Positions 16,879 through 25,666 of a stretch of 64,000 bases of DNA are shown in pieces. Origin of the DNA: Kiritimatiellia bacterium (GTDB lineage: Bacteria > Verrucomicrobiota > Kiritimatiellia > JAAZAB01); NCBI GenBank assembly GCA_028718125.1, contig JAQUMN010000001.1:186001-250000 (forward strand), written 5' to 3'. Numbering within the stretch: the stretch's first letter is position 1; every line of letters starts with the position of its first letter. The position numbers and the translations under genes were made by a program. The notes below the pieces were generated by a model. It was not told where the DNA came from and ran no database searches. It saw only the letters and a program-made list of their open reading frames with translations.

Positions 16879-18837
16879 ATGAAAAAGGACGCGAATAAAT
16901 CACCAAGAGCCGCCGAGCTTCGCCGCCTTGCCAAAGAGCGGCTGAAGAGCGACAAGCAATACCGCACACTGTTTGACAGCGCGGGCGACGCTATATTTAT
17001 TTATGACGCGAAAGGACGCATACTGGCTGCGAACACGATGGCCGGCAAGCAATACGGTTATACAAAATCCGAACTGATGTCCATGACGGTCGGCCTTTTG
17101 GCCATCCCGGAGCAACGTATTCATGTCAAGGAGCGGCTCGCGCGGATGATGAAACAAGGACGCCTCAAGTTTGAAACCATGCACCAGCGCAAGGACGGAA
17201 CACTCTTTCCGGTAGAAGTGAACTCGCTGCGCATAACCTGGAATGGCCGAGCGGCGGTAATGGACATTTGCCGCGATTTAACCGAACAGCTTAAATTAAC
17301 CGAGGAACTGCGCCGGGAACATGATGAATTACGGGTCATTTTTGATTCCAACCCGACCATGATTTTTTTCAAAGACACCAAAAACCGGATGATTCGCATC
17401 AACAGGGCTTTTGCCGTTGCCGCCAACATGACCCAGGAGGCAATCTTAGGGAAAACCGCCTCGGAGCTTTATCCGCACCAAGACGAACATTACTGGGAAA
17501 ACGACAAGCAAGTCATGGTAGCCGGCCAACCAAAGACCGGCATCATTGAGCCGTTGCAAACCCCGGATGGTATTAAATGGTTGCAAACCGACAAAGTGCC
17601 CTATCGCGACAAGAACGGCCGAATCACCGGTGTGATTGGATTTTCCCTGGATGTTACGGAACGCAAAAAAATGGAGGATGCCCTCCGGGAAAGCGAGCAA
17701 TTATTTTACACGGCCTTTCATGCCTTTCCCGACGCTGTAGCGCTTTCATCAACCAAGGAGGGGCGGTTCATCGAAATAAACACGGCGTTTATCAATACGC
17801 TCGGGTATACCCGCGACGAGATTGTGGGCCATACTTCCGTTGAATTGAATATATGGGAACTGCCGGAAGAACGGGAGCGCATGCTCCAGGCCTTTACCCG
17901 GGACAACCGCGTTGTCAACATGGAAACGCACATGTGCCGCAAGTCGGGCGTCATATTTCCGGTGTTGTTTTCGGCCGAGTTTATTACAATCAAAGGGAAC
18001 CCGGCCATACTCACGGTTGCCCGCGACATTTCCGTCATTAAAAAATTCGAAGAAAATCGTGAACGGCTGAACCAGGAACTGAGCCGGACAAACCAGGATC
18101 TGGAAACGCTGATCCGCATCGCATCGCATGATCTGCGCTCGCCGCTGGTCAATATCCAGGGATTCAATCAGCTCTTGAACAAGGCCTGTGACGCGATCAT
18201 CCGTATTATGGCGGGCGCAGCCCTGCCGGACGAGACGCGGCAGGCCCTCGTCGCGTCCCATGAAAAAGCAAAAAAATCAATGCGGTTCATCAATGCCGGT
18301 GTGGAAAAAATGAACGGCCTGATCAATGCGCTCCTGCACCTGTCGCGATTGGGCCGTGCGCCGCTGGTGCTTCAACCGCTGGACATGAATGACTTGTTGC
18401 ATGCCGTTATGGAAGCCATGGCGTTCCAGATTCGAACGGCCGCCGCGGAAATAACGGTGGATAACCTGCCGGGCTGCCGGGCCGACGCGGCGCTGGTCAA
18501 CCAGGTATTTTCGAACCTGCTGGATAATGCCGTTAAGTACCGTGACGGCGCCCGGTCCCTGCGCGTGCGGGTCTGGGGCCGCCAGGAAGATGCGCGCGCG
18601 GTATATTGCGTCGAGGATAACGGGATGGGCGTGGCGCCGGAGCATCAGTCGAAAATATGGAACTTGTTTTACCGGCCCAACCCGCAAGAAAAGGGCATAG
18701 GGGAGGGCATCGGCTTGCCGGCTGTTCAGCGGATTGTGGAACGGCATGGCGGCAAAGTATGGATGGAGTCGGAACTCGGCAAGGGCAGTCGGTTTTTCCT
18801 GGCCTTGCCCGGGGTTGCAAAGGAGGAACAACCATGA
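16879..18837 (+). CDS. Soluble three-PAS histidine kinase
   Basis: The 652-residue protein has no membrane segment. PAS domains occupy about 25-140, 150-262 and 275-390; each ends in a characteristic DIxRDLTEQ, DVTERKK or ARDISVIKK segment. The acceptor histidine is 417 (IASHDLRSPLVNIQGF), of the phytochrome-type DLRSPL class. The HATPase domain has NLLDNAVKYRDG, EDNGMGVAPEHQ and GIGLPAVQRIVERHGG. Kinases of this class usually pair with small Rcp1-like regulators, and one overlaps its stop codon here. The signal is likely cytoplasmic (redox, gas or light) but no cofactor site is recognisable. Confidence 0.92.
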   Translation: MKKDANKSPRAAELRRLAKERLKSDKQYRTLFDSAGDAIFIYDAKGRILAANTMAGKQYGYTKSELMSMTVGLLAIPEQRIHVKERLARMMKQGRLKFETMHQRKDGTLFPVEVNSLRITWNGRAAVMDICRDLTEQLKLTEELRREHDELRVIFDSNPTMIFFKDTKNRMIRINRAFAVAANMTQEAILGKTASELYPHQDEHYWENDKQVMVAGQPKTGIIEPLQTPDGIKWLQTDKVPYRDKNGRITGVIGFSLDVTERKKMEDALRESEQLFYTAFHAFPDAVALSSTKEGRFIEINTAFINTLGYTRDEIVGHTSVELNIWELPEERERMLQAFTRDNRVVNMETHMCRKSGVIFPVLFSAEFITIKGNPAILTVARDISVIKKFEENRERLNQELSRTNQDLETLIRIASHDLRSPLVNIQGFNQLLNKACDAIIRIMAGAALPDETRQALVASHEKAKKSMRFINAGVEKMNGLINALLHLSRLGRAPLVLQPLDMNDLLHAVMEAMAFQIRTAAAEITVDNLPGCRADAALVNQVFSNLLDNAVKYRDGARSLRVRVWGRQEDARAVYCVEDNGMGVAPEHQSKIWNLFYRPNPQEKGIGEGIGLPAVQRIVERHGGKVWMESELGKGSRFFLALPGVAKEEQP

Positions 18838-19310
18838 CCACCGCGCAGACCAACATCACGATCCTGATTACCGAGGATGATGATGGCCATGCCGAGCTGA
18901 TCCAGGAACAACTGCGCGGCGCCGGAGTGTCCAACGAAATCATACGCTTCCATGACGGCCAGGAACTCTGGGACTACCTGATGATTGAAGGCCGGCGGAC
19001 TTTCCGTTATGATGGCCATGGTTTTCTTCTGCTCCTCGATATCCTGATGCCCAGGCTGGACGGGTTGGAAGTCCTGCGGCGCATCAAGACCGACAAGCAG
19101 TGGCGTAATCTGCCCGTTATCATGTTGACTACGACGGACGATCCGCGTGAAATTGAGAGCTGTTACACCCTCGGTTGCAACTGCTATATTACAAAACCCA
19201 TGGAATACGAGCGCTTCACGGAAATGTTGAAACGATTAGGTTTATTTATGATGGTGGTCCAAATGCCGACAATTCCGCCACAAGATGAACAAGGAGTGCA
19301 ACGGACATGA
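18834..19310 (+). CDS. Rcp1-like single-domain response regulator
   Basis: The 158-residue protein is one receiver. Its acidic pair is in ITEDDDGHAE, the phospho-acceptor is Asp69 (LLLLDILMPRLDGLEV), Thr is in MLTTTDD and Lys in YITKPMEYERF. The insertion between beta-2 and alpha-2 (DYLMIEGRRTFRY) is typical of Rcp1, the partner of cyanobacterial phytochrome-type kinases. The ATG overlaps the kinase stop (ATGA), and an AAAGGAGG site lies inside the kinase end, so expression is coupled. It probably passes phosphate on to the next regulator or acts by binding a target. Confidence 0.9.
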   Translation: MTTAQTNITILITEDDDGHAELIQEQLRGAGVSNEIIRFHDGQELWDYLMIEGRRTFRYDGHGFLLLLDILMPRLDGLEVLRRIKTDKQWRNLPVIMLTTTDDPREIESCYTLGCNCYITKPMEYERFTEMLKRLGLFMMVVQMPTIPPQDEQGVQRT

Positions 19311-19966
19311 ATCCAAAAACATGCAAGGTGCTTTTGATCGAAGACAACATGGCTGATGCCCAGCTCATCGTGGAAATCCTGCGGGAAGAGCCGAAGAACG
19401 CAATGGAAATTCTGCATGTAAACAACCTGGCCCGCGGCCTGGAGATGCTGGCGAACGGCGGGATTGACGTTATATTGCTCGACCTGACCCTTCCGGACAG
19501 CTCGGGTCATAACACGTTTGCCATGCTTGCGAAGCATGTTCCGACGATGCCCATTATTGTGCTTACTGGAACGGACGACAATGATATGGCCATCCGGATA
19601 GTCCAGGAAGGCGCCCAGGATTATCTGGTAAAGAGCCTGGTAGATTACACCATGCTGGTGCGTTCGATCCGGTACGCAATCGAACGCAAGCAGGCGCTCC
19701 TGGAGAAGGACCGGCTGATTGAGCAACTCCAGGAAGCTTTGACCAATGTGAAAACGTTGAGCGGCTTATTGCCGATTTGCGCTTCCTGCAAGCAGATTCG
19801 GGACGACAAGGGTTACTGGCACCAGGTGGAATCCTACATTCAGCAGTATTCTTCCGCTGTGTTTACACATGGTCTCTGCCCAAAGTGCTCGCAGAAAATC
19901 TACCCGAAAAATGCGGCCGGAGATAGAATTGCCGACCAGCATCCGAATCAGAGTTCAAAGCGATGA
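19307..19966 (+). CDS. Response regulator with a C-terminal four-cysteine domain
   Basis: Residues 1-130 are a receiver with DNMADAQ, phospho-Asp59 (ILLDLTLPDSSG), VLTGTDD and YLVKSLVD. A helix (EKDRLIEQLQEALTNVKT) links it to a ~50-residue module with LPICASCKQIRDDKGYW and a second pair, GLCPKCSQK. This module follows receiver or PAS domains in many environmental bacteria; the cysteine spacing suggests a metal site. Its function is not established. The gene is ATGA-coupled to the Rcp1-like regulator and closes the operon. Confidence 0.85.
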   Translation: MNPKTCKVLLIEDNMADAQLIVEILREEPKNAMEILHVNNLARGLEMLANGGIDVILLDLTLPDSSGHNTFAMLAKHVPTMPIIVLTGTDDNDMAIRIVQEGAQDYLVKSLVDYTMLVRSIRYAIERKQALLEKDRLIEQLQEALTNVKTLSGLLPICASCKQIRDDKGYWHQVESYIQQYSSAVFTHGLCPKCSQKIYPKNAAGDRIADQHPNQSSKR

Positions 19967-20040
19967 AGCCGCGTTCGGTGCTTTCCGATCCTTCTTCATC
20001 TTGAGTCCGTTGCCTGCCCTCCGGCGTCTGTCTTCGCGCC

Positions 20041-20826
20041 CTACGGCCCCGTGTCTTCAAGCTCAAAATAAATTGTGATGTCCTTGTAAGCGCCGCCGAA
20101 GCCGAACGGCAGTTCCGGGAGCGCATTCACCGATTCCACGGCCGTCATGACGGATGTATCCATGAGGCCGTTGCCGGATGAGTCGGTCATCTTTTTCTGG
20201 ATAATCCGGCCATCCTGCCGGACGCGAACCAGGACGCTGGTCACCAGGCCGCGTTTGCCTGCCAACGCGCTCGGTTGCTGCCAGGCATTGTACATGACCG
20301 CGCGCACTTGGGCCAGATACCAGCCGTAAGGCGTTGCTTCACCGGCGCCTGATCCCGAGCCGGCGCCGTAAACAGCGGCCGGCATTCCGTCTGATGGGGT
20401 GTTAACACTCGCCACGGCGGATCCCAGCATCTTGCTGATCTGGGACGCGGATAATTTCTTGACCGGTCGTTTGGCGCCGGGCGCTGCCGTACGCCGGACA
20501 ATGTTGGTGCTGACTTCGATTTTCGGTTTCTTTTCGGTTTCGGCCGGGGTCGGTTTCGGCGATTCCGCCTTGGGCGGTTCCGGGATGGGCTCAGGAACAT
20601 CTACCGGTTCCGGCGGCGCGGGTTCGGCTTTTACGCTCTCCGGTTCCGATGCCGCAGTGACCGACGACGGGGGCGGCGGGCCCGGCTGGAAATCCACGAA
20701 GAACGCCAAGTCCTTGGGCGGGCGCCGGGAGTGACAGGAGGCAAGCGAAAACGCGATCAGGACGTATACGCAGGCCACATGCACCGCCACGCTGATCATC
20801 GTATTGCGCAGGTAAGCATTCTTCAT
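20041..20826 (-). CDS. TonB-family energy-transducing protein
   Basis: From the ATG at 20826 the protein is 261 residues. It has one N-terminal membrane anchor (ISVAVHVACVYVLIAFSLA) and a Pro/Glu/Lys-rich periplasmic linker (PEPIPEPPKAESPKPTPAE). The C-terminal domain (~170-261) has YLAQVRAVMYNAWQQPSA, VLVRVRQDGRI and the usual final strand. This is a TonB/TolA-type domain. With exbB and exbD upstream it should transmit proton-motive force to the outer membrane. The C-terminal ELPFGFGGAYKDITIYFEL is closer to TolA/TonB C-terminal proteins than to classical E. coli TonB. No receptor gene is adjacent. Confidence 0.85.
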   Translation of the reverse strand: MKNAYLRNTMISVAVHVACVYVLIAFSLASCHSRRPPKDLAFFVDFQPGPPPPSSVTAASEPESVKAEPAPPEPVDVPEPIPEPPKAESPKPTPAETEKKPKIEVSTNIVRRTAAPGAKRPVKKLSASQISKMLGSAVASVNTPSDGMPAAVYGAGSGSGAGEATPYGWYLAQVRAVMYNAWQQPSALAGKRGLVTSVLVRVRQDGRIIQKKMTDSSGNGLMDTSVMTAVESVNALPELPFGFGGAYKDITIYFELEDTGP

Positions 20827-20848
20827 GACGCGCTTCTGTGCCCCAAGA

Positions 20849-21250
20849 TTATTCCGCCTGGGATACCAGCGCCATCTTGCTGAGACCGGCGTCGTGCAGA
20901 ATGCGCATGACATCCATGACCCGGCTGTATTTCAGGTCCTTATCCGCGCGCACAAACACCGTGATGGCGGGATCCGTTTTCCCCAGGCGGTTCATTTCCG
21001 CCGTCATCTGGCTTTCCGTGACCGGCCGGTTGTCCAGGAAGATGGCGCCGTCCAGCCGCACACTGACGGTCCGGGAGCGGTCCGGCTTCAGCTCCGAGGC
21101 CTTGCCGTGGGGCAAATTCACGTGCACCCCTTGCTCCATCAGGGGATAGGTGATCAGGAACACGGTCAGGAGCAGGAACGCGAAATCCAGCATGGGGACC
21201 AAGTTGATCTCGCCGACCGGCTGAAGTGCTGTCCTGGTTCGTCTGGCCAC
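20849..21250 (-). CDS. exbD: ExbD/TolR-family biopolymer transport protein
   Basis: The 133-residue protein has a short cytoplasmic head, one membrane helix with the essential aspartate (INLVPMLDFAFLLLTVFLIT), and a periplasmic domain with NRPVTESQMTAEMNRL and VFVRADKDLKYSRVMDVMRIL. This is the ordinary ExbD/TolR layout. It forms the proton channel with the ExbB-like protein encoded 15 bases upstream, and tonB begins 23 bases downstream. Confidence 0.93.
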   Translation of the reverse strand: MARRTRTALQPVGEINLVPMLDFAFLLLTVFLITYPLMEQGVHVNLPHGKASELKPDRSRTVSVRLDGAIFLDNRPVTESQMTAEMNRLGKTDPAITVFVRADKDLKYSRVMDVMRILHDAGLSKMALVSQAE

Positions 21251-21264
21251 AAGCGGCTCCTTGC

Positions 21265-22011
21265 CTACTTCCGCAGGCTGTGGCGTTCAAGGTCCGCCAT
21301 CAGTTCCTCGGCAAAATGTTCCATCATTGTGCTCAAAATGCGGATGCGGCTGGTCAGCATGTTGTAACCGATCAGCGACGGAAGCGCCACAATCAGGCCG
21401 GCGAGCGTCGCAATCAGCGATCCGGAAATGCCCGGCGCCACGGCGGAGAGGGTTGCCGTTCCCTGGATAGCCAACCCGCCGAAGGCATCCATAACGCCCC
21501 ACACTGTGCCCATCAGCCCGATGAAGGGCGCGGCCGTTACGGCCGTGGCGAGGACCACGACATTTTTCTCCAGCTGGATGACCTGCTCATCCACCGTTTG
21601 GTCAATGATGTTGCGTACGATTTTCATGTCCGTATCGCCCAGCTTCGGCATGGAATCAGTCGGCTGGCCGCCGAACCACTCAGTTGGGTTGATGCCGCGC
21701 GCCACAATCAGGCCGTGCATTGTCCGGCAGGCCGTGCGGTACATTATATATAACGGACAGCCGGGAAAACTCTGGTGCTTTAAGATCAGGGCCAGGGGAT
21801 ACGGCTCGCCCTGGTAAACCGCCAAAAAACGTTTGGATTCAAGGGTGGCCCGGCGGTATTCCCTGAACTTGGTCACCATAATGGACCAAGCTACCACCGA
21901 CCCGATAAAGAGCAAGACCACCAGCGTTTTGCCGGCCGTATTAGCCCGCAGGAAGGCATCTACCAGGTCGGCCTGGGAAAACATTGGCAGAAAAAAAAGC
22001 ATTGTATTCAT
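21265..22011 (-). CDS. exbB: ExbB/TolQ-family (MotA/TolQ/ExbB) proton channel protein
   Basis: The 248-residue product has three membrane segments, the first near residue 25-50 (TLVVLLFIGSVVAWSIMVTK). The conserved block between helices 2 and 3 is VTAAPFIGLMGTVWGVMDAF, followed by APGISGSLIATLAGLIVALP. A TTG ten codons upstream is possible, but MNTMLFFLPM gives the usual short N-terminus. It is the first gene of the exbB-exbD-tonB operon. No clear ribosome-binding site is visible, and ATGGTCAATGG repeats lie just upstream. Confidence 0.92.
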   Translation of the reverse strand: MNTMLFFLPMFSQADLVDAFLRANTAGKTLVVLLFIGSVVAWSIMVTKFREYRRATLESKRFLAVYQGEPYPLALILKHQSFPGCPLYIMYRTACRTMHGLIVARGINPTEWFGGQPTDSMPKLGDTDMKIVRNIIDQTVDEQVIQLEKNVVVLATAVTAAPFIGLMGTVWGVMDAFGGLAIQGTATLSAVAPGISGSLIATLAGLIVALPSLIGYNMLTSRIRILSTMMEHFAEELMADLERHSLRK

Positions 22012-22258
22012 GAACGCGCATTGTAATGGAGGAATGGTCAATGGTCAATGACTGATGGTTAATCACCGATCCGCGCGTAAGGCGCACAGATCGGATTAAT
22101 GAAGAATGGTAAATGGTTTATGAAAAACGAAACCAGTTGAGCGGGGTTGGATATAATACGCGAAAAACACAATTCGCTGCCAAAAATAGAAAACTTCGGT
22201 CACAACGAATTTATCGCCGTTATTCCTCATCAACCATTACCCGTGCTTTGCCTTGCCA
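22012..22258. other. Intergenic stretch with short repeats
   Basis: The 247 bases between exbB and nifS contain ATGGTCAATGGTCAATG-type units (22025-22062), then A/T-rich DNA that probably includes the exbB promoter. No gene was found. Confidence 0.4.
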
Positions 22259-23416
22259 TCACGGCGCGGCGAAGGGGGAAATGGCCCGCAATTTTTTGAT
22301 GATGTTCGGCAGGCTTTCCAGGACGTATTCAATATCCGCGGCCGTATTGTAGCGGCTGAGGCTGAACCGGATCGAGCCGTGGGCCGCCATGAAAGGCACA
22401 CCCATGGCCCGGATCACATGCGAGGGCTCCAGCGAACCAGACGTGCAAGCCGAACCGGATGACGCCGCGATCCCGCAATCGCTCAGGTGATACAGGATGG
22501 ATTCGCCCTCGATATACTGAAAGCTGATATTGAGCGTGTTAGGCAGACGGTGCGCTTCATCGCCGTTCACGCGCACGTCCGGGCACGCGGCCATAATTCC
22601 CGCCTGCAGGCGATCGCGCAAAGCCGCCACGCGCGTCGACTCGTCGCCCAGCGCCCGGGCGGCAAGCTCGCAGGCGCGCCCCAGGCCGACAATATAGGGC
22701 ACGTTTTCGGTGCCGCCCCGCTTGCCGCCTTCCTGGTGCCCTCCCAGGAGCAAAGGATGTATGCGCGTGCCCCGCCGGATGAACAGCACTCCAATGCCCT
22801 TGGGCGCGTGCAACTTGTGGCCGGAAAGCGAAAGCATGTCCACCGGCACACGCTGGACATCAATCGGCAGTTTGCCTGCCGCCTGGACGGCGTCGGTATG
22901 CATAATACTCCCGGACGCCTTGACCAGTTCCGCCGCTTCCGCAATCGGAAAGATCACGCCGGTTTCGTTGTTGGCCCACATCAGGCTGACGAGTGCGCGG
23001 CCGCGGCTCAGGGTCAGCTGCAAATCGTCAAGGCGGATCTGGCCTTTGCCATCCACCTCCAGCTCAACGACGGGAACTCCATGCTCTTTCAGCATGCGGC
23101 ATGGTTCCAGGACGGCAGGATGCTCCACGCGGGAGGTTATGACGTTGATTGGAGTATTGGCGGCTTCGACCGCGCCGCGGATGGCCATGTTATCGCTTTC
23201 GGTGCCGCAACTCGTGAATAGGATTTCCGAGGGATCGGCTCCGATCAATGCGGCCACCTGCGCGCGCGCCAGTTCCACATGCCGGCGCACCTGGCCGCCG
23301 AACACGTGCATGCTGGAAGGATTGCCCCACAACTCCGTGAAAAACGGCATCATGGCCTCGATCACTTCCGGGGCCGGCTGGGTCGTGGCGTTGTTGTCCA
23401 GGTATACGGTTCTCAT
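22259..23416 (-). CDS. nifS: Cysteine desulfurase, NifS type
   Basis: The 385-residue enzyme begins MRTVYLDNNATTQPAPEVIE. The PLP lysine is in SLSGHKLHAPKGIGVLF, the His of HTDAVQAAGKLP is present, and the active-site cysteine lies in SSGSACTSGSLEPSHVI, which is the NifS/IscS short-loop form. It removes sulfur from cysteine for Fe-S cluster assembly on the scaffold encoded just upstream. It overlaps the nifU stop by four bases (ATGA). The sequence pattern is of NifS type, but no nitrogenase gene is visible, so a general Fe-S role is likely. Confidence 0.95.
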   Translation of the reverse strand: MRTVYLDNNATTQPAPEVIEAMMPFFTELWGNPSSMHVFGGQVRRHVELARAQVAALIGADPSEILFTSCGTESDNMAIRGAVEAANTPINVITSRVEHPAVLEPCRMLKEHGVPVVELEVDGKGQIRLDDLQLTLSRGRALVSLMWANNETGVIFPIAEAAELVKASGSIMHTDAVQAAGKLPIDVQRVPVDMLSLSGHKLHAPKGIGVLFIRRGTRIHPLLLGGHQEGGKRGGTENVPYIVGLGRACELAARALGDESTRVAALRDRLQAGIMAACPDVRVNGDEAHRLPNTLNISFQYIEGESILYHLSDCGIAASSGSACTSGSLEPSHVIRAMGVPFMAAHGSIRFSLSRYNTAADIEYVLESLPNIIKKLRAISPFAAP

Positions 23417-24258
23417 GGATGGACCTCCTCAACCACCAGGTCCGGCGCCACGAATTCCCGCAGTTTGGCTTCGACCACGTCCTTCAAGGTGAACCGCGCC
23501 ACCTGGCAGTTGGCGCACATGCCGCGCAGGGCCACCACCACCCGGTTATCCACCACGTCCATCAGCTCAATGTCGCCGCCGTCTTTTTTGAGCGCGGGCC
23601 GGATTTCCTTTTCCATGGTTTCCTCGATAAGCCTGATCTTCTGGAGCGTGGTCAGGGGCGGCGCTGGGCGCGGCGCCACGGGTGCGACCGGCTCTTCGCC
23701 GCGAATACGGGCGATGATGGCCTCGATTTCGCCCCGGCACTTGCCGCATCCGCCGCCCGCCTTGCAGTAGTTGGTCACCTGTTCGACGGTTGTCAGCCGG
23801 TTGTCGCGGACCACGCGCACGATCTCGTCTTCCGTCACGCCGAAGCAGTGGCAAACGACCCTGCCTTCCAGGATTTTTTTAGAGGTTTTGCCGGTGCGGT
23901 AATTGGCGATGGCCACCTCCAGGGCTTCGCGGCCCATGACCGAGCAATGCATTTTCTGCTCCGGCAAGCCGCCCAGGAAATTGGCAATGTCCTGATTGGT
24001 GACTTTCTCGGCTTCTTCCAGCGTGAGCCCCTTGATCATCTCGGTCAGGGCCGAGGAGGAGGCGATGGCGCTGGCGCAGCCGAAGGTTTGAAACTTGACG
24101 TCGGCGATGCGACCCTTTTTATCCAGCTTGAAGCCCAGCTTCAACGCGTCGCCGCAGGCCATGGAGCCGACTTCGCCCGCGCCATCCGGGTCCTTGATGG
24201 TTCCCACGTTCCGCGGATTGCGGAAGTGATCCAGCACTTTATCCGTATATTCCCACAT
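23413..24258 (-). CDS. nifU: Fe-S cluster scaffold, full-length NifU
   Basis: From MWEYTDKVLDHF the protein is 281 residues with all three NifU parts. An IscU-like domain (1-125) has cysteines in SMACGDALKLG, FQTFGCASAIA and KMHCSVMG. A central [2Fe-2S] Fer2_BFD domain has VVCHCFG and YCKAGGGCGKC. A C-terminal Nfu-like domain has LRGMCANCQVA. Clusters are built on the first and last parts. The upstream frame adds 12 unlikely residues, and the MWEY start is family-standard. It forms an operon with nifS. No IscR/Rrf2-type regulator sits beside it. Confidence 0.95.
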   Translation of the reverse strand: MWEYTDKVLDHFRNPRNVGTIKDPDGAGEVGSMACGDALKLGFKLDKKGRIADVKFQTFGCASAIASSSALTEMIKGLTLEEAEKVTNQDIANFLGGLPEQKMHCSVMGREALEVAIANYRTGKTSKKILEGRVVCHCFGVTEDEIVRVVRDNRLTTVEQVTNYCKAGGGCGKCRGEIEAIIARIRGEEPVAPVAPRPAPPLTTLQKIRLIEETMEKEIRPALKKDGGDIELMDVVDNRVVVALRGMCANCQVARFTLKDVVEAKLREFVAPDLVVEEVHP

Positions 24259-24577
24259 ATTCTTTCCTCCCCATTGAACCATAAACCATGCCAAGAGATA
24301 TATACACTCTTTTCCGACTGATATCCATAAAATATAAATAAAGTGATTTTAATCTGGGTAGCCGCGCCCGCCCGCCTCGACGTAGCCGCTTGGCGGAGCC
24401 TGGGTGAGGGCGTGGATTCTTCCGGCCCGCCTGCGCGAAGCCGCTCCGGCGTAGACAGGCGGCCACGGCGTCACCGTTGCAGCTATATGAAAAAGTTGAG
24501 ATAAAGTCGCTTAATTTAATGCATAGGAATTTTCCGCCGGAGGCGGATCCGCCTATGGCGGACAATCCGTCTTTGTT
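24259..24577. other. Repeat-rich intergenic stretch, left part
   Basis: This is the first half of a ~640-base gap between divergent nifU and surE. It contains GC-rich imperfect palindromes (for example CGCGAAGCCGCTCCGGCG near 24430) and CCGCCTATGGCGGA near 24550. No gene was found; an open frame here is made only of repeats. Confidence 0.4.
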
Positions 24578-24663
24578 GTCATTCCGAGCGTAGCGAGTAA
24601 TCTCGCCGCGAGAGATCCCTTCGACTTCGCTCAGGGCAGGTTCTTCACTGCGTTCAGGATGAC
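24578..24663. repeat. GTCATTCCGAGCG-type dispersed repeat, copy 1
   Basis: The block starts GTCATTCCGAGCGTAGCGAG and ends CGTTCAGGATGAC, with CCCTTCGACTTCGCTCAGG between. One frame reads HPERSEEPALSEVEG, a familiar spurious translation of this repeat in many environmental genomes. A related copy lies at 56509-56588. Confidence 0.65.
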
Positions 24664-24684
24664 AATCCGAACAGAATAAAAGTC

Positions 24685-24701
24685 GCCCCGCCTTGCGGGG
24701 C
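24685..24701 (-). terminator. Terminator-like hairpin
   Basis: GCCCCGC and GCGGGGC pair around a CTT loop. Read on the minus strand, the hairpin is followed by GACTTTTATT. No minus-strand gene ends here, so it is either an orphan or part of the repeat cluster. Confidence 0.3.
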
Positions 24702-24704
24702 CAG

Positions 24705-24819
24705 GGCTGCGTCATCCATGCCAAAACCAGCGGCGTCGCGGAGCTCCGCTCTCCAATATCGTGAAAATATTGGCATTCATGGAGGGTCGAGCTCCCGCGA
24801 GACCGTTCTTGATGCAGCC
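24705..24819 (-). repeat. Palindromic dispersed element, copy C
   Basis: A complete 115-bp copy in reverse orientation: GGCTGCGTCA at the left, TGATGCAGCC at the right, with CCAGCGGCGTCGCGGAGC, TGGCATTCATGGAGG and GAGCTCCCGCGAGACCG inside. It sits about 30 bases upstream of the likely surE promoter. Confidence 0.85.
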
Positions 24820-24851
24820 CTGTTTACGGGCCTCGGGGCCTAATTCATTGT

Positions 24852-24879
24852 TTGCGGCTTTGTCGCGCTGTGATATTCT
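24852..24879 (+). promoter_or_regulatory. Possible surE promoter
   Basis: TTGCGG and TATTCT are separated by 16 bases, 22 bases before the surE ATG. The transcript would have a very short leader and no evident ribosome-binding site. Confidence 0.3.
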
Positions 24880-24901
24880 ATGGACCTGATATTGGCGCAT
24901 C

Positions 24902-25666
24902 ATGAAACCACACATCCTGATATGCAATGATGACGGCATATACGCGCCCGGGATTATGGCGCTCTTCGAGGCCGTGCGGGATATCGGCGAAGTTACCGTG
25001 GTCGCGCCCGATGCCGAGCAAAGCGCCGTGGGCCACGCCATCACGCTTTCCAATCCGATTAAAATCAAGCAGGTCCGGCGCAATGCGCAGTTTGAGGGCT
25101 ATGCCGTGGTGGGTACCCCGGCCGACTGCATCAAGCTGGCCGTCACGGTGCTCCTGGAGCGGCCGCCGGACCTGATCATCAGCGGCATCAACCTGGGGCC
25201 GAACGTGGGCATCAGCGTGATTTATTCCGGCACGGTTTCGGCCGCCACGGAGGGCGCGATTCTCGGCATTCCCAGCATGGCGATTTCGCTGGCAACGTTC
25301 AAGGATCCGATCTGGGAAACGGCCGCGCACGTCGCGCGCCGGCTGACGCAGGAAATTATTACCCGCGGCCTGCCCGCGGACACCCTGCTTAATGTCAATG
25401 TGCCCAACCGGACGCTGAAGCAGGTCAAGGGCCTGGCAGTGACGCGCATGGGGCGCTCGCGATTCGCCGAAATTTTTCACAAACGCACCAACCCGCGCGG
25501 GGACACCTATTACTGGATGGACGGCGAACTGAAGATCACCGGGGACACGGGCGGGACCGATATCCAGGCGCTGGCCGACGGGCTTGTGTCGCTGACGCCC
25601 ATTTGGTTTGACCTGACCCACACCGCCGTCCTGCCGAAGCTGAACGATTGGAACCTGACCCTGTAA
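24902..25666 (+). CDS. surE: 5'-nucleotidase SurE
   Basis: The 254-residue protein has the SurE metal site ICNDDGIYAPG (Asp10-Asp11), APDAEQSAVGHAIT, the GTPADCIKLAV segment and SGINLGPNVG with the metal-binding asparagine. It dephosphorylates nucleoside 5'- and 3'-monophosphates with a divalent metal. Length and motif order are normal. It stands alone on the plus strand between repeat clusters. The usual neighbour pcm is not present. Confidence 0.95.
   Translation: MKPHILICNDDGIYAPGIMALFEAVRDIGEVTVVAPDAEQSAVGHAITLSNPIKIKQVRRNAQFEGYAVVGTPADCIKLAVTVLLERPPDLIISGINLGPNVGISVIYSGTVSAATEGAILGIPSMAISLATFKDPIWETAAHVARRLTQEIITRGLPADTLLNVNVPNRTLKQVKGLAVTRMGRSRFAEIFHKRTNPRGDTYYWMDGELKITGDTGGTDIQALADGLVSLTPIWFDLTHTAVLPKLNDWNLTL

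Noticed and set aside
22259-24258. Part of a nitrogen-fixation cluster
   Set aside because: nifS and nifU are of the Nif type, but no nitrogenase or cofactor gene is present; many non-fixing bacteria use this pair for general Fe-S assembly.
24239-24724. 161-codon minus-strand frame in the nifU-surE gap
   Set aside because: It translates repeat DNA (HPERSEEPALSEVEG and the palindromic element), not a protein family.
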